A stretch of DNA of 64,000 bases. Source: Liminaster sp045576355 (GTDB taxonomy: Bacteria; Bacteroidota; Bacteroidia; Bacteroidales; UBA3663). Below are positions 1 to 9,537 of the stretch, one piece after another (position 1 is the first letter of the stretch; every line of letters begins with the position of its first letter). The notes under the pieces are model-generated. The model saw only the letters and a program-made list of their open reading frames with translations, was not told the DNA's origin and did not search any database. Location: positions 62,001 to 126,000 of the forward strand of contig JAZNGG010000061.1 in NCBI GenBank assembly GCA_045576355.1, given 5' to 3'. A program made the position numbers and the translations under genes.

Positions 1-1
1 T

Positions 2-172
2 CCTGCGCTGATCAGAAATGCAATCCGCTGGAATGATCCGACCATTATCACCTCTCGTGTTACTCCTAAGTATGGTGATCGTGCCGGTGAAATCGAAAGC
101 AAGATTGTCTCTAATAACCCTATCACAGGACTTCCCGGTTATTTTGTGCCGTGGGATTTAATGGTAGAATAA
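2..172 (+). CDS. C-terminal end of an unrecognised protein (5' truncated)
   Basis: One frame is open from the window edge to a TAA stop and encodes 56 residues ending PGYFVPWDLMVE. A strong terminator follows 21 bases later, which supports this as the end of a real transcription unit. The fragment is rich in ordinary residues, has no membrane segment or low complexity, and I do not recognise the family. The start lies outside the window. Confidence 0.6.
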   Translation, partial: PALIRNAIRWNDPTIITSRVTPKYGDRAGEIESKIVSNNPITGLPGYFVPWDLMVE

Positions 173-193
173 ATTAGTAACACGTTAAGATGT

Positions 194-230
194 AGAGGCT
201 GTGTCCAAAATTCATTCGGACACAGCCTCT
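194..230 (+). terminator. Intrinsic terminator after the truncated gene
   Basis: The arms AGAGGCTGTGTCC and GGACACAGCCTCT form a perfect 13-bp stem with an 11-base loop, followed by a short T-rich tail. The same arm start, AGAGGCTGTGTC, recurs in the terminator after ettA near 46537. Confidence 0.8.
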
Positions 231-240
231 TATTGTTATA

Positions 241-460
241 AACGCAGCGCGCTGCGTTGCCTTGCACAGTGCGCTTCGTCGGGTGATGCAGCGCACTGCG
301 TTGCCTTACACAGCGTGCTGCGTTCAGCGTGCTGCGCCCTACTATGGCGATGGCGATGGCAGATGGCTATGGCTATGGCGAAGGCTATGGCTATGGCAGA
401 TGGCAGATGGCGAAGGCGAAGGCGAAGGCGATGGCTATGGCTTTGTATGTTAACGGATGT
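241..460. repeat. GC-rich repeat block: palindromic CGCTGCGTTGCC units plus TATGGC/GATGGC hexamer array
   Basis: Positions 244-340 hold repeated copies of a motif built on CGCTGCGTTGCCTT followed by CACAG. A related palindromic copy sits in inverse orientation at 21095-21154. Positions 345-445 are a run of 6-bp units (GATGGC, TATGGC, GAAGGC). These look like an expansion of the hexamers that flank the 27-bp repeat core near 59.9 kb. Open frames across this block encode only low-complexity peptides and are not genes. Between 460 and 680 I see only AT-rich sequence leading into the PL11 promoter. Confidence 0.7.
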
Positions 461-684
461 AGTTAACCGTTTTGTGCCTTATTGGTAAATCCGGTTTACT
501 CAGTTAAACTTAATTTTTATTATACGTTGACTTCGTTTAACTTAATCATGATTTGAGTTGGCTTTCCTCTCGTTGTCTGATTGATAAAGTTGGTTTACTC
601 AGTTTTATAGTCAGAAATAACCCCTAATTCTATAATTACGGCTGTTGTGAACCCTTTTTTTTGAGTTGTGTAAGATTTTTTTAA

Positions 685-712
685 TTTGTATCAAATTTTT
701 TAATTATATTTG
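685..712 (+). promoter_or_regulatory. Bacteroidota-type promoter for the PL11 lyase gene
   Basis: A TATATTTG box at 705-712 matches the TAnnTTTG -7 consensus. A TTTG at 685-688 lies 16 bases upstream, slightly short of the usual spacing. Confidence 0.55.
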
Positions 713-771
713 CAGCATATTGTACCCTAATGGTAGGTCATATGTATGAAATTTTAAAAAAAGCAGATTAT

Positions 772-3700
772 ATGAAAAACAAATTGACATTTACACTTAA
801 GTCGTTGCTCGTTGTAACAGTGGCGATGATTATCTTAGGTCAGAGTGAAACAGCATGGGCGCAACATGTTAAGGCTGTGTGGTCATGTTCGGATACTGAA
901 AATCTTCAGGCGGTTTCAGTGGAGGGTGAAAGTGAATATGCCTCTCTGATCACCCCCGCCTTGGCTGTCGGTAAAAATTTGTCTGTAACCGGTGTGCAAA
1001 GTTCAGCCAATGCTGACGAAGGTTTTGAAGGGGTGACGTTTGAGCCTCCTTTTGTGAAGTTTAGACCCGCTGTGTCTGTCTCAAGCAAAACTACAGGCAA
1101 TTGTGTTTCTTACTCAATTACTCCGGCTGCCGGTCATACGTTTAAGCCCACAAAACTCTCTTTTGATGCTACTAAATTGGGTACAGATGGAGGAAAATTG
1201 GATGTTTATATTCAAGTCGGAAGTGCCTCTGAAACGGCTTTTCAGACCGGATTAATTCCGCTTCGCAATAAAATCAATGCAAGCAATAGTACAGGATATA
1301 CTACATTTGAATTTCCTGTGGCAGACTATTTGGTGGATGGTGAGCCGTTTACCGTTTCGGTGTATGTCTATAACCTCGCTGCCAATAAGGATATGGGTTT
1401 CCGTAACTTGATCCTTGAAGGTATGGTGGATGAGCCGATCTACACACTTTCTCATTACCTCTCTGCTTTTTCTTGTAGTGCTGGAGATTTGTTGTCGGTC
1501 ATGAAGGACTTGAAAAACGGTGCAACAACCGCTTGGGAAACTCCCCTTGTTAATGATCCTACAGACTTTCAGGTAGCTGCCATCGAAGGGTATGAGGCAT
1601 CGGTTTCTTATGAAAAGAAAGAGGCTACGGTTACAGTGACCGAAGCAGGACAGAGTGTATTTACTGCCTCTATCCGCTTTGTGGTGACAAGTCGTAATCA
1701 TGGTACAGCCGTTGCCCTCAATCGAGGATTGATCGGCGTGCCGGCATCTAATGGTATCCTGGTAAGTTGGCGCAAACGTGTTGCAGATGGACGTAACACT
1801 CAGTATCGTCTCTATCGTGATGGTGTCGAAGTGACCGGATCACCTTTTACCAAGAGTAATTTCCTTGATGCTAAAGGTTCGACCTCTTCTACCTATTCGC
1901 TGGAGGTGGTTCGTGATGGAGAAATCGTTGAACGTCAGGATAATGTGGCTGTATGGAGTAAAATTTATAAAAGATTGCCTCTGCAAACCCCAACTGATGA
2001 GAGAGGTTTAGGAGCGACATATACTCCTAATGACTGCTCTGCTTATGACATGGATGGTGATGGGGAATACGAAATTATCGTCAAATGGGATCCTAATAAT
2101 AGTAAGGACAGTGCCGGAAGCGGAACAACAAGTTCGGTTTATATAGACTGCTACAAGCTGGATGGTACACTCCTGTGGCGTATCAACTTAGGTCAGAACA
2201 TCCGTGCCGGTGCGCATTATACGCAGTTCCTCTGTTATGACTTTGATGGAGATGGATTTGGAGAGATGGTCGTTAAGACCGCTCCCGGAACGATCGATGG
2301 TGAGGGTAATTATGTCCTGATGGGAAATGATGATCCGAAGGCTAATTATGTAAATAGCAAAGGTCACATTACTTCCGGTCCTGAGTATCTGACAATTTTT
2401 GATGGTGTCAATGGTGCTGCTATCCACACCGTCAAATATGAGCCGGCTTATGGTGATGTGAGTACATCGGTCTGGGGAGATTCTAATGCCAATCGTTCAG
2501 ATCGTTATAGAGCTTGTGTCGCATTTTTGGATGGTGAGCATCCGAGTGCTGTAATGATGAGAGGTTATTATGCCGGTAGTTTTGCAGCTGCATACGACTT
2601 CGACGGACAGCAGCTCATCAAACGATGGTATCATAATTCTTCGACTAAAAACAAAGGTACATATGGCGAAGGCCATCACAGTGTGACGGTCGGCGATGTC
2701 GATGGAGACGGATGTGACGAAATTATCGTCGGTTCAGCATGTATCGACCATGACGGAAGCACGCTTTGGCGTGGTGGTACCGGACATGGTGATGCGCTCC
2801 ATCTCGGAGATTTTGATTTGGACCATGAGGGTATGGAGGTGTTTGCTGTCTATGAGAGTGAAACTGCTGCCTATGATGTCTCTCTGCGTGACGCGAAAAC
2901 CGGAAAGGTATTGGCTTCTACTCCTCAGACCAACTCTGACACCGGACGCGGACTGATTCTCGATTGTGACTCTAAACACGAGGGAGCAGAGTTTTTCCAC
3001 TCTTCGTCTTCCAGCCTGTATAATGTTAAGGGACAAGTGATTTGCCCGTGGCAAAATGGTACGGTATCCTCTTCGTCCATCAATTATCGTATCTATTGGA
3101 CCGGAGATCTCTATGATGAGTATCATGACCGTCAGCACATTGACAAATGGGATAGTGAATATCAATCTTATGGACGAACAATCACTCTGTATAATGAGGG
3201 AGGAGCTTCTTCGATCAATGGATCTAAGTATAATCCCAATCTGCAGGCAGACTTGTTTGGAGACTGGCGTGAGGAGGCCATCTATTGGGTGACCAATGAG
3301 GATGGATCTCACTCTTTGACTATCTTCTCTACCAATCATCCTTCTGATTATTCTCTCCCGACACTTAGAGATGATCATGTCTATGACATGGCGATCGTAT
3401 GGCAGAATGTCGGTTATAATCAGCCCCCTCATCTCTCTTATAGTCCGATCGACTATTATACCATCAAGAAAGAGGCTCCCGTTGAAGAACAATGGATTCC
3501 TTTCTACTCGGACTATAAAGTTGATCTTCCCGAGGATGTGGAGGTTTATATCGTCAATACATATAGCAAGACCGGTAGTAATGACACAGTGTCGCTTAAA
3601 CACATAGAGACAGACTATATACCTGCTGCCAAGCCTGTTTTGCTTCGTTACACCGGAAATAATGCAGGACAGCTTCGTTTCAAGCCTTCTGATAATTCGA

Positions 3701-4080
3701 CTGCTGTCAGCGGTATGACTACCAATTACCTCAGAGGTATCGCATATGAGGGAACGGTTACATCTACCTTCGGTACGATTACTAACGGAGAACGTTTTTA
3801 TGAATTCCGCCATGACGAAACTCTCGGTTATGGTTATTTCGCTATCGAGAGTAAACTCTTCGGTGATAATACATCATACTTGCGTATGAAACAGACTAAA
3901 TCCTTCACACCGGCAGATTATTATCTGTTGGGACGTCCTTATAACAACACTACAGCGATAGAATCCATCCGCACCGATGCCATCGGTGAGGGAGAAGTAT
4001 TTGATCTCATGGGAAGGAAAGTGATTCGAGTGGAAAAAGGTTTCTACCTGATTGGAGGAAAGAAGGTTTTGGTAAAATAA
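772..4080 (+). CDS. Secreted rhamnogalacturonan endolyase, polysaccharide lyase family 11
   Basis: PL11 enzymes cleave the rhamnose-galacturonate backbone of pectic rhamnogalacturonan I by beta-elimination. The start at 772 gives a good signal peptide ending near AWAQ; in-frame ATGs at 730 and 742 would add a polar leader. An N-terminal region of about 300 residues, probably beta-sandwich, precedes the PL11 domain. That domain begins near RNHGTAVALNRG and contains family landmarks such as SAYDMDGDGEYEIIVKWDP, FDGDGFGEMVVKTAPGT and AVWQNVGYNQPPHLSY. The repeated DxDGDG segments fit the calcium sites of its eight-bladed propeller. The last 25 residues (FDLMGRKV...KKVLVK) match a C-terminal motif common in secreted proteins of Prevotella and Bacteroides. 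At about 1100 residues it is longer than minimal PL11 enzymes because of the added N- and C-terminal regions. It has its own promoter, and no SusC/SusD genes adjoin it. Confidence 0.9.
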   Translation: MKNKLTFTLKSLLVVTVAMIILGQSETAWAQHVKAVWSCSDTENLQAVSVEGESEYASLITPALAVGKNLSVTGVQSSANADEGFEGVTFEPPFVKFRPAVSVSSKTTGNCVSYSITPAAGHTFKPTKLSFDATKLGTDGGKLDVYIQVGSASETAFQTGLIPLRNKINASNSTGYTTFEFPVADYLVDGEPFTVSVYVYNLAANKDMGFRNLILEGMVDEPIYTLSHYLSAFSCSAGDLLSVMKDLKNGATTAWETPLVNDPTDFQVAAIEGYEASVSYEKKEATVTVTEAGQSVFTASIRFVVTSRNHGTAVALNRGLIGVPASNGILVSWRKRVADGRNTQYRLYRDGVEVTGSPFTKSNFLDAKGSTSSTYSLEVVRDGEIVERQDNVAVWSKIYKRLPLQTPTDERGLGATYTPNDCSAYDMDGDGEYEIIVKWDPNNSKDSAGSGTTSSVYIDCYKLDGTLLWRINLGQNIRAGAHYTQFLCYDFDGDGFGEMVVKTAPGTIDGEGNYVLMGNDDPKANYVNSKGHITSGPEYLTIFDGVNGAAIHTVKYEPAYGDVSTSVWGDSNANRSDRYRACVAFLDGEHPSAVMMRGYYAGSFAAAYDFDGQQLIKRWYHNSSTKNKGTYGEGHHSVTVGDVDGDGCDEIIVGSACIDHDGSTLWRGGTGHGDALHLGDFDLDHEGMEVFAVYESETAAYDVSLRDAKTGKVLASTPQTNSDTGRGLILDCDSKHEGAEFFHSSSSSLYNVKGQVICPWQNGTVSSSSINYRIYWTGDLYDEYHDRQHIDKWDSEYQSYGRTITLYNEGGASSINGSKYNPNLQADLFGDWREEAIYWVTNEDGSHSLTIFSTNHPSDYSLPTLRDDHVYDMAIVWQNVGYNQPPHLSYSPIDYYTIKKEAPVEEQWIPFYSDYKVDLPEDVEVYIVNTYSKTGSNDTVSLKHIETDYIPAAKPVLLRYTGNNAGQLRFKPSDNSTAVSGMTTNYLRGIAYEGTVTSTFGTITNGERFYEFRHDETLGYGYFAIESKLFGDNTSYLRMKQTKSFTPADYYLLGRPYNNTTAIESIRTDAIGEGEVFDLMGRKVIRVEKGFYLIGGKKVLVK

Positions 4081-4174
4081 TTGCTGTATATTGAATTAAG
4101 TATTATTTCTATTACTGGATATTAATTCCATTCAGCAGCCTATTCTCAAAATAGTTAAGCCATTTATTAACGAT

Positions 4175-7100
4175 ATGAAATTGTTCCATTTCTTTAGAAT
4201 TTGCACTGCCAAGTCTATCCTATCATTGGCTTGTCTGTTATGTAGTTTCGCATTTGCGTATGCGGATAATAATTCTGTGCCGGTCGTAACGCACTCCGGT
4301 GGTGTGGCAGAGGTGCCGGAATTGTTTATTATAAATTCTACTAACGAAAGATTTGTTTGGAGCCGCGCTATCATATCGTCTGTGCGAGAAGTTTCAAGCA
4401 AAAATAGACAGTTTATAGTGAAAGAGGTGCACATGAATAGCTCTTGGATCACCAATGATTCGATTTATGATATTGTCAAAGAGCATGTTCTGTCCTTTAC
4501 ACAAGGGCGCCGACCATTTTGCCTCCTCTTATTGGGAGAAATGGCTTTTACTTTGAGAGAAGAACTGATGGCTAAATGGGGGAATGATATCCCGATGGTA
4601 TTTGTGTCAGATAATGATACGTACGCGCCTAAAAATCATTATTACACTCCCTCAGAAGGCGTAGATACACATTCTTTTGGAGCCAATGCGTTGACTTCGA
4701 TTAATAAGTTGAGACCGGCTTGTAACTTTACTTTTGTAGAGTCTCCTTCGTTTTATCGAGCCACTATCGATATGATGATGAAGATGATGCCGGGAACGCA
4801 GAGGTTTGTGTTTGTAGCGGATAACCTCTATTTCAATCGCCGATTGGATCAACTGATACAGTCTTATTTGAATGTCCATTATCCGGAGGTGACTTATGAG
4901 CGTATCCGTGCTAATGCAGATAATATTTCGATCTTGCAGCAACGCATCCAACATCGCGATTTGACTACAGGAATGCTATTTTCATCATGGAACTATCGTC
5001 ACCAGGAGTTGATGGGTAATACGATTTACTCCGGAAATGAGGAACTCTTTGATGCTTCTCAGCAGCCGATTTTTACCCTTTGGAGAGGTTTCTTCAATAC
5101 GGGTGCTTTTGTAGGAGGTTGTTTTGCCAATGACGAAGAGATCAATCGGGTCATAAATAAAACGATCATGCGTGTGCTCAATGGTGAGCAACCGAGAGAA
5201 ATACCGTTTTACTTGGCAGATATAACATCTTCTATACCTCATGTATCCAAAGCTCGCTTGTTGCAATGCGGGTTGAGTGAAACCAGATGCCCTCAGGATG
5301 TAGTCTTCCTCGAAGGTGCCCAGGAGAGTCAGGACAGACCGGTGTGGTGGTTGATGATTTTTGTCACATTGCTCATGATTGGTATCATGGTTTATTACAC
5401 GGTTGGTAAAATAATCAGTAATAAAAAGGCTCTCAATGAAAGAAATCGTTGGGTGCGTAAATTGCCGGTACTTTATGCTCGAACCAAGGCTACTTTTGAT
5501 ACAGAGGGTAATGTGGTAGATTTGAATCTTCTTTATTGCAACGAGCCTTTTGAAAGTATCATCTCTCCGTTGTCCGGAGGTTTTACAGATCAAAAGAAAG
5601 GATTTATCGATAAGGTAAATCAAGCGCGAGAAGAGGGACGACCCGTCACTTCGGTTTACTCATTGGCCAATGGGAGAGTTTTGGAGTTTATTTATCAAGC
5701 CCCGGACGCTGATGGAGTTGTGGATGTGTTTGGCATGGATGCCACTCGTCAAGTCGTGGCCGAATCATCTCTTACTAAGGTGCAACGGAAACTGCATCTG
5801 ATGGCTGATCGTATTAAGGTTTTAGCTTTCAGATGGGACATTGCTAATAAGGTAGTTATTTTTGATGCTCCATATAAGGCGGTAGAGAATTTTAATTTAA
5901 CACGTCTGACCGGTTCTACAGAGAGTACACAGATATTTTCAGCCGAAGAATTTTTAGGAAATATCTATTTCGAAGAAAGAGGAGAATTTAAGCAGGCAGT
6001 AGATAGCTTCTCATTGGGTAAGCAAAAGAACAAGGAGTTTTCTAAAGAACTTCGTTTAGCAACTAAAGAGGGTTTGCAGAATGGTAATCAAGAGTGGGCT
6101 GAGGTGGTAATGTTCCCCGATCAATCAGATGAATGTGGTATTCCGGCTTTTCTGCTCGGATTTATACATTTTATTACAGACCGTAAAAAGTATGAAATGG
6201 CTTTGGTGGATGCAGTGAAGAAAGCCGAAAATTCAGAACAGATGAAGTCTGCTTATCTCGCCAATATGAGTCATGAGATACGCACACCGCTTAATTCTAT
6301 CATTGGTTTTTCTTCACTATTAGCCTCTACAGAAGATCCGGCAGAAAAGAAAGAATATTCCTCTTTAGTGGAATATAATGGACAATTGCTGCTTCAGTTG
6401 ATCGATGATGTTTTGGATCTTGCCAAGATTGAGTCTAACACTGTGAAATTTGATTATCGTGAGGTAGATTTAAATGCTTTGCTTCATAATGTTGGCAATA
6501 CGATCCAGGGACGCTTACATCCGGGAGTGAAATTAGAGTGTTTGCCAGGTGAGGTTGCTCTTACGATGAATACTGATTCTAATCGCTTGTCGCAGATCCT
6601 TATCAACTTCTTGACCAATGCTGCTAAGTTTACAAAGAAAGGTTTTATCCGATTTGGATATGAATTGCGAGGGGATAAGATCTATTTGTTTGTAACAGAT
6701 ACGGGACGGGGTATTTCTCCGGAAGAACAAGAAACGGTTTTCCGTCGTTTCGTCAAGTTGGATAGCGATCAAGCCGGTAGTGGTTTAGGTTTGTCGATTT
6801 CTAAGCATTTGACCGAACGTATGGGAGGTGAAATCGGTATGCATAGTGCAGGTATCGGACGAGGTTCGACTTTCTGGGTTCTTTTGCCATTTGGAGGAGA
6901 CGTTCCGGTAAATAATGATGATCAGATCGAAGAGGTCAATGAGAAAACGGAGGAAGAGAGAGCACAAACTGTCGTAACGCAAACTATCTCTAAATCTAAG
7001 AACCAAGCAACGATACTTGTAGCAGAAGATAATGATAACAATTATCTGCTATTTAAGTCTATTTTGAGTAAAGAGTATAATTTGGTCCATGCTAAAGATG

Positions 7101-7363
7101 GTGTTGAGGCTGTAGAACTATTTAAAGAACATCAGCCCAATTTGGTGCTTATGGATATCAGTATGCCTCGTATGGATGGAAAGGAAGCAACAAGAGAAAT
7201 ACGCAAAATTTCCACTACAGTTCCGATCATTGCTGTAACAGCATTTGCTTTTGTCGCAAATAAAACCGAGATTATGAAAAATGGTTTCAGTGATTTTCTG
7301 TCTAAACCTATTAATGTCCAAAAGTTGAGGGATGTTGTCAAAGGTTATTTAGGTACACCTTGA
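4175..7363 (+). CDS. Hybrid sensor histidine kinase with periplasmic substrate-binding-like sensor and receiver domain
   Basis: This is a two-component signalling protein. A signal peptide (about residues 1-30) precedes a periplasmic region of about 355 residues that resembles uncharacterised ABC-type substrate-binding sensors; that assignment is tentative. A transmembrane helix at about 391-412 (WWLMIFVTLLMIGIMVYY) leads to two PAS-like segments. The HisKA motif NMSHEIRTPLN carries the phospho-accepting His700. The ATPase domain shows the N box (NFLTNAAKFT), DTGRGIS and GSGLGLSISKHL. A receiver domain at about 946-1060 has acidic residues in VAEDND, Asp994 in LMDISMP and a Lys in LSKPI. No DNA-binding domain is fused, so output must pass to another protein, and no response regulator is encoded nearby. 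A second kinase follows 90 bases downstream. Confidence 0.9.
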   Translation: MKLFHFFRICTAKSILSLACLLCSFAFAYADNNSVPVVTHSGGVAEVPELFIINSTNERFVWSRAIISSVREVSSKNRQFIVKEVHMNSSWITNDSIYDIVKEHVLSFTQGRRPFCLLLLGEMAFTLREELMAKWGNDIPMVFVSDNDTYAPKNHYYTPSEGVDTHSFGANALTSINKLRPACNFTFVESPSFYRATIDMMMKMMPGTQRFVFVADNLYFNRRLDQLIQSYLNVHYPEVTYERIRANADNISILQQRIQHRDLTTGMLFSSWNYRHQELMGNTIYSGNEELFDASQQPIFTLWRGFFNTGAFVGGCFANDEEINRVINKTIMRVLNGEQPREIPFYLADITSSIPHVSKARLLQCGLSETRCPQDVVFLEGAQESQDRPVWWLMIFVTLLMIGIMVYYTVGKIISNKKALNERNRWVRKLPVLYARTKATFDTEGNVVDLNLLYCNEPFESIISPLSGGFTDQKKGFIDKVNQAREEGRPVTSVYSLANGRVLEFIYQAPDADGVVDVFGMDATRQVVAESSLTKVQRKLHLMADRIKVLAFRWDIANKVVIFDAPYKAVENFNLTRLTGSTESTQIFSAEEFLGNIYFEERGEFKQAVDSFSLGKQKNKEFSKELRLATKEGLQNGNQEWAEVVMFPDQSDECGIPAFLLGFIHFITDRKKYEMALVDAVKKAENSEQMKSAYLANMSHEIRTPLNSIIGFSSLLASTEDPAEKKEYSSLVEYNGQLLLQLIDDVLDLAKIESNTVKFDYREVDLNALLHNVGNTIQGRLHPGVKLECLPGEVALTMNTDSNRLSQILINFLTNAAKFTKKGFIRFGYELRGDKIYLFVTDTGRGISPEEQETVFRRFVKLDSDQAGSGLGLSISKHLTERMGGEIGMHSAGIGRGSTFWVLLPFGGDVPVNNDDQIEEVNEKTEEERAQTVVTQTISKSKNQATILVAEDNDNNYLLFKSILSKEYNLVHAKDGVEAVELFKEHQPNLVLMDISMPRMDGKEATREIRKISTTVPIIAVTAFAFVANKTEIMKNGFSDFLSKPINVQKLRDVVKGYLGTP

Positions 7364-7453
7364 CACATTTCCTACCAGAAGAAGACTGCTTCTTTTGTCC
7401 ATTAAGCAAGGAAATTATTGTTGTCGATTAATGTCTTACAAACAAATAATATT

Positions 7454-9472
7454 ATGAGGAAAGAGAGACTTTCCCCGCAGATCAGATCTTTTTTTAGACG
7501 AGCATTGTCTCTATTCGCTTGTTTAGGACTATGCATGTGTTCTTATGCTCAGTATTTTAGCGAAAATGTCTTTTTTTCGGTAAATTCAGATAGTCTGCTT
7601 GTATCTTACTCTAAGAGTGTCTTAAAGGAGGCTTATAATGAGCGATACTTACCTATGTCCGATACCCTCTATCATATGGCAGAGGAGCAGAATGACGTGC
7701 CGATGATGTTGGTCGCTTTAAGTAATAAGGTGGACTATTATTATTATTTCCGCTCAGACAACAAAGATAGTTTGTTCTATTATTTGGATAGGACTATGAG
7801 CATGGCTAAGGAGAATAATATGCAGTCAGAATATTATTTTATCTGGGGCAAGCGAAAGATTGCTTATTATGTACGCAATAATTTTTATAATATAGCTCTG
7901 TCTGAAGCAGAGAAGATGTTAGAGGAGGCCAGAGATCAAGGAAATACCGATGGCCTAATAAATGCTTATGCGACAGTCGGATCTATATATGCACGTTGGC
8001 AATTATATCCGATGGCTATTGATGCCATAGAAGGAGAGTTGAACGTATTGCGTGAGTTTAAGGGAGATACGGACAATCTTTCAGCCATCTATTCTCGTTT
8101 AGCGAGGTTGTATATTACTGTCGCTAACTATGATAAGGCTCGTGAGACATTGAAGTTGTGTTATGAAACCATCCGGACGGATTGGCATAGATATTATTAT
8201 TATTTACGACTCTCTGAACTCTATTTGGCATGTGATGCAGATGTATTGGCTCAAGAGAATCTTGCTTTGGCAAAACGTTTATTGGATGAGAGTCCCTCTC
8301 TTTATCGAGCTTCCGGGACTTATTATGCCTCTATGGTTGTCTTTTATGACTCTACTCGTCAGTATAAAAAGGCAATTGATATTTTGGAATCGTCTTCAGA
8401 ACATCCTCTCTTTTCTCCTTACGAGGACCTTTTGCATCGTGCCGAATTATATGAAAAAGTAGGGAAATATAAAACTGCAACTCGTTATTATCGCAATTTG
8501 TGCCTGCTTAGCGACTCTATACATAGTAATAATGCAGATCGTGCGGTTAATGAGTTTGGTGTATTGTTAGGGGTCAATCAATTGGAAGAGACTAATACCC
8601 GCCTACAAGAAAGCATTGATTCTACTAATTTTAACCATCGCTTGATCTTTGTTATTATTATAGTCTTATTTTTGATTGTTGTTTGTGTCTTTCTTTATAT
8701 CGAGCACCGTGCACACAGTAGATTGAAAAAGGCATATCGAGTTGTAACCGAAGCGAAAGATTTAGCTGAGGATGCGAGAGAAAAGATGGAGCAAACTAAC
8801 CACATGAAGAGCGAGTTTATCCGTAATATGAGTCACGAGATACGTACACCTTTGAATGCTATAGCCGGTTTCTCCCAATTGCTTTCATCGACAACCCATG
8901 TCTCACCCGAAACGCAAAAATATGCTGAAATCATCAGCAAAAATACTGATGATTTACTTCATTTATTGGAGAATATCATGGATCTGTCAGACTTGAGAAG
9001 CGGAGCAGATATCCTTACCAATATTGAGGTGGAAGCTACTTCCCTATGTAAGGAAGTTGTTGCTGCTTTCCAGGATTATCTCCTTCCGGGTGTAGAAATG
9101 AGACTTGCAATCCCAGAGGGAGTAAAGTATTATTTCCATTCTAATCCGGATCGAATACGTCAAGTGTTAAGTCAATTGCTGGAGAATGCAACTAAGTTTA
9201 CACAAGTCGGGTTTATTGAGTTGAACTGGACGTACGATTATGAGGGACATAACGTTATATTTACTGTGACAGATACCGGTCCGGGAATCCCAAATGATAA
9301 ACGAGAAGATTTGTTCGAGCAATTCAAAAATGAGGATCCGTTCTCTCAGGGAGCAGGGTTGAGTCTTTCGCTGTGCTATATCTTAGTAGAGAGGTTAGGA
9401 GGACATTTGCTCTATGATGAGCAATATGATTGCGGTTCACGTTTTATTATAAAACTTCCTGCAGACAAGTAA
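7454..9472 (+). CDS. TPR-containing sensor histidine kinase (no receiver domain)
   Basis: The ATG at 7454 starts a signal peptide ending near CSYAQ; the frame also opens at an upstream TTG (7418), but that adds only a polar stretch. About 350 extracytoplasmic residues are helical and TPR-like (repeated A..YE+.G.Y..A patterns). A transmembrane helix follows at about 397-418. The cytoplasmic part has a coiled linker, HisKA with His461 in NMSHEIRTPLNA, and a HATPase domain with ENATKF, VTDTGPGIP and a weakly conserved GAGLSLSLCYIL box. There is no receiver or DNA-binding domain. It sits 90 bases after a hybrid kinase and may be co-transcribed with it. The partner regulator and signal cannot be inferred from the window. 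Confidence 0.88.
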   Translation: MRKERLSPQIRSFFRRALSLFACLGLCMCSYAQYFSENVFFSVNSDSLLVSYSKSVLKEAYNERYLPMSDTLYHMAEEQNDVPMMLVALSNKVDYYYYFRSDNKDSLFYYLDRTMSMAKENNMQSEYYFIWGKRKIAYYVRNNFYNIALSEAEKMLEEARDQGNTDGLINAYATVGSIYARWQLYPMAIDAIEGELNVLREFKGDTDNLSAIYSRLARLYITVANYDKARETLKLCYETIRTDWHRYYYYLRLSELYLACDADVLAQENLALAKRLLDESPSLYRASGTYYASMVVFYDSTRQYKKAIDILESSSEHPLFSPYEDLLHRAELYEKVGKYKTATRYYRNLCLLSDSIHSNNADRAVNEFGVLLGVNQLEETNTRLQESIDSTNFNHRLIFVIIIVLFLIVVCVFLYIEHRAHSRLKKAYRVVTEAKDLAEDAREKMEQTNHMKSEFIRNMSHEIRTPLNAIAGFSQLLSSTTHVSPETQKYAEIISKNTDDLLHLLENIMDLSDLRSGADILTNIEVEATSLCKEVVAAFQDYLLPGVEMRLAIPEGVKYYFHSNPDRIRQVLSQLLENATKFTQVGFIELNWTYDYEGHNVIFTVTDTGPGIPNDKREDLFEQFKNEDPFSQGAGLSLSLCYILVERLGGHLLYDEQYDCGSRFIIKLPADK

Positions 9473-9537
9473 CGTGTGTAGAAAATGTTATTTCGACATT
9501 TTTTAATATTTGTACATTATTACAGAGATATTTTGAA

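Noticed and set aside
201..488. Open frames encoding Trp/Met/Ala- and Arg-rich peptides
   Set aside because: They translate the GATGGC/TATGGC repeat block and the terminator arm; composition is not protein-like.
2734..3813. Open frame of 359 codons on the minus strand inside the PL11 gene
   Set aside because: It is antisense to a well-supported lyase domain, has no recognisable domain, and owes its length to the codon pattern of the sense strand.
7418..7453. N-terminal extension of the TPR kinase from a TTG start
   Set aside because: The ATG at 7454 directly precedes a good signal peptide, and the extension has no supporting feature.
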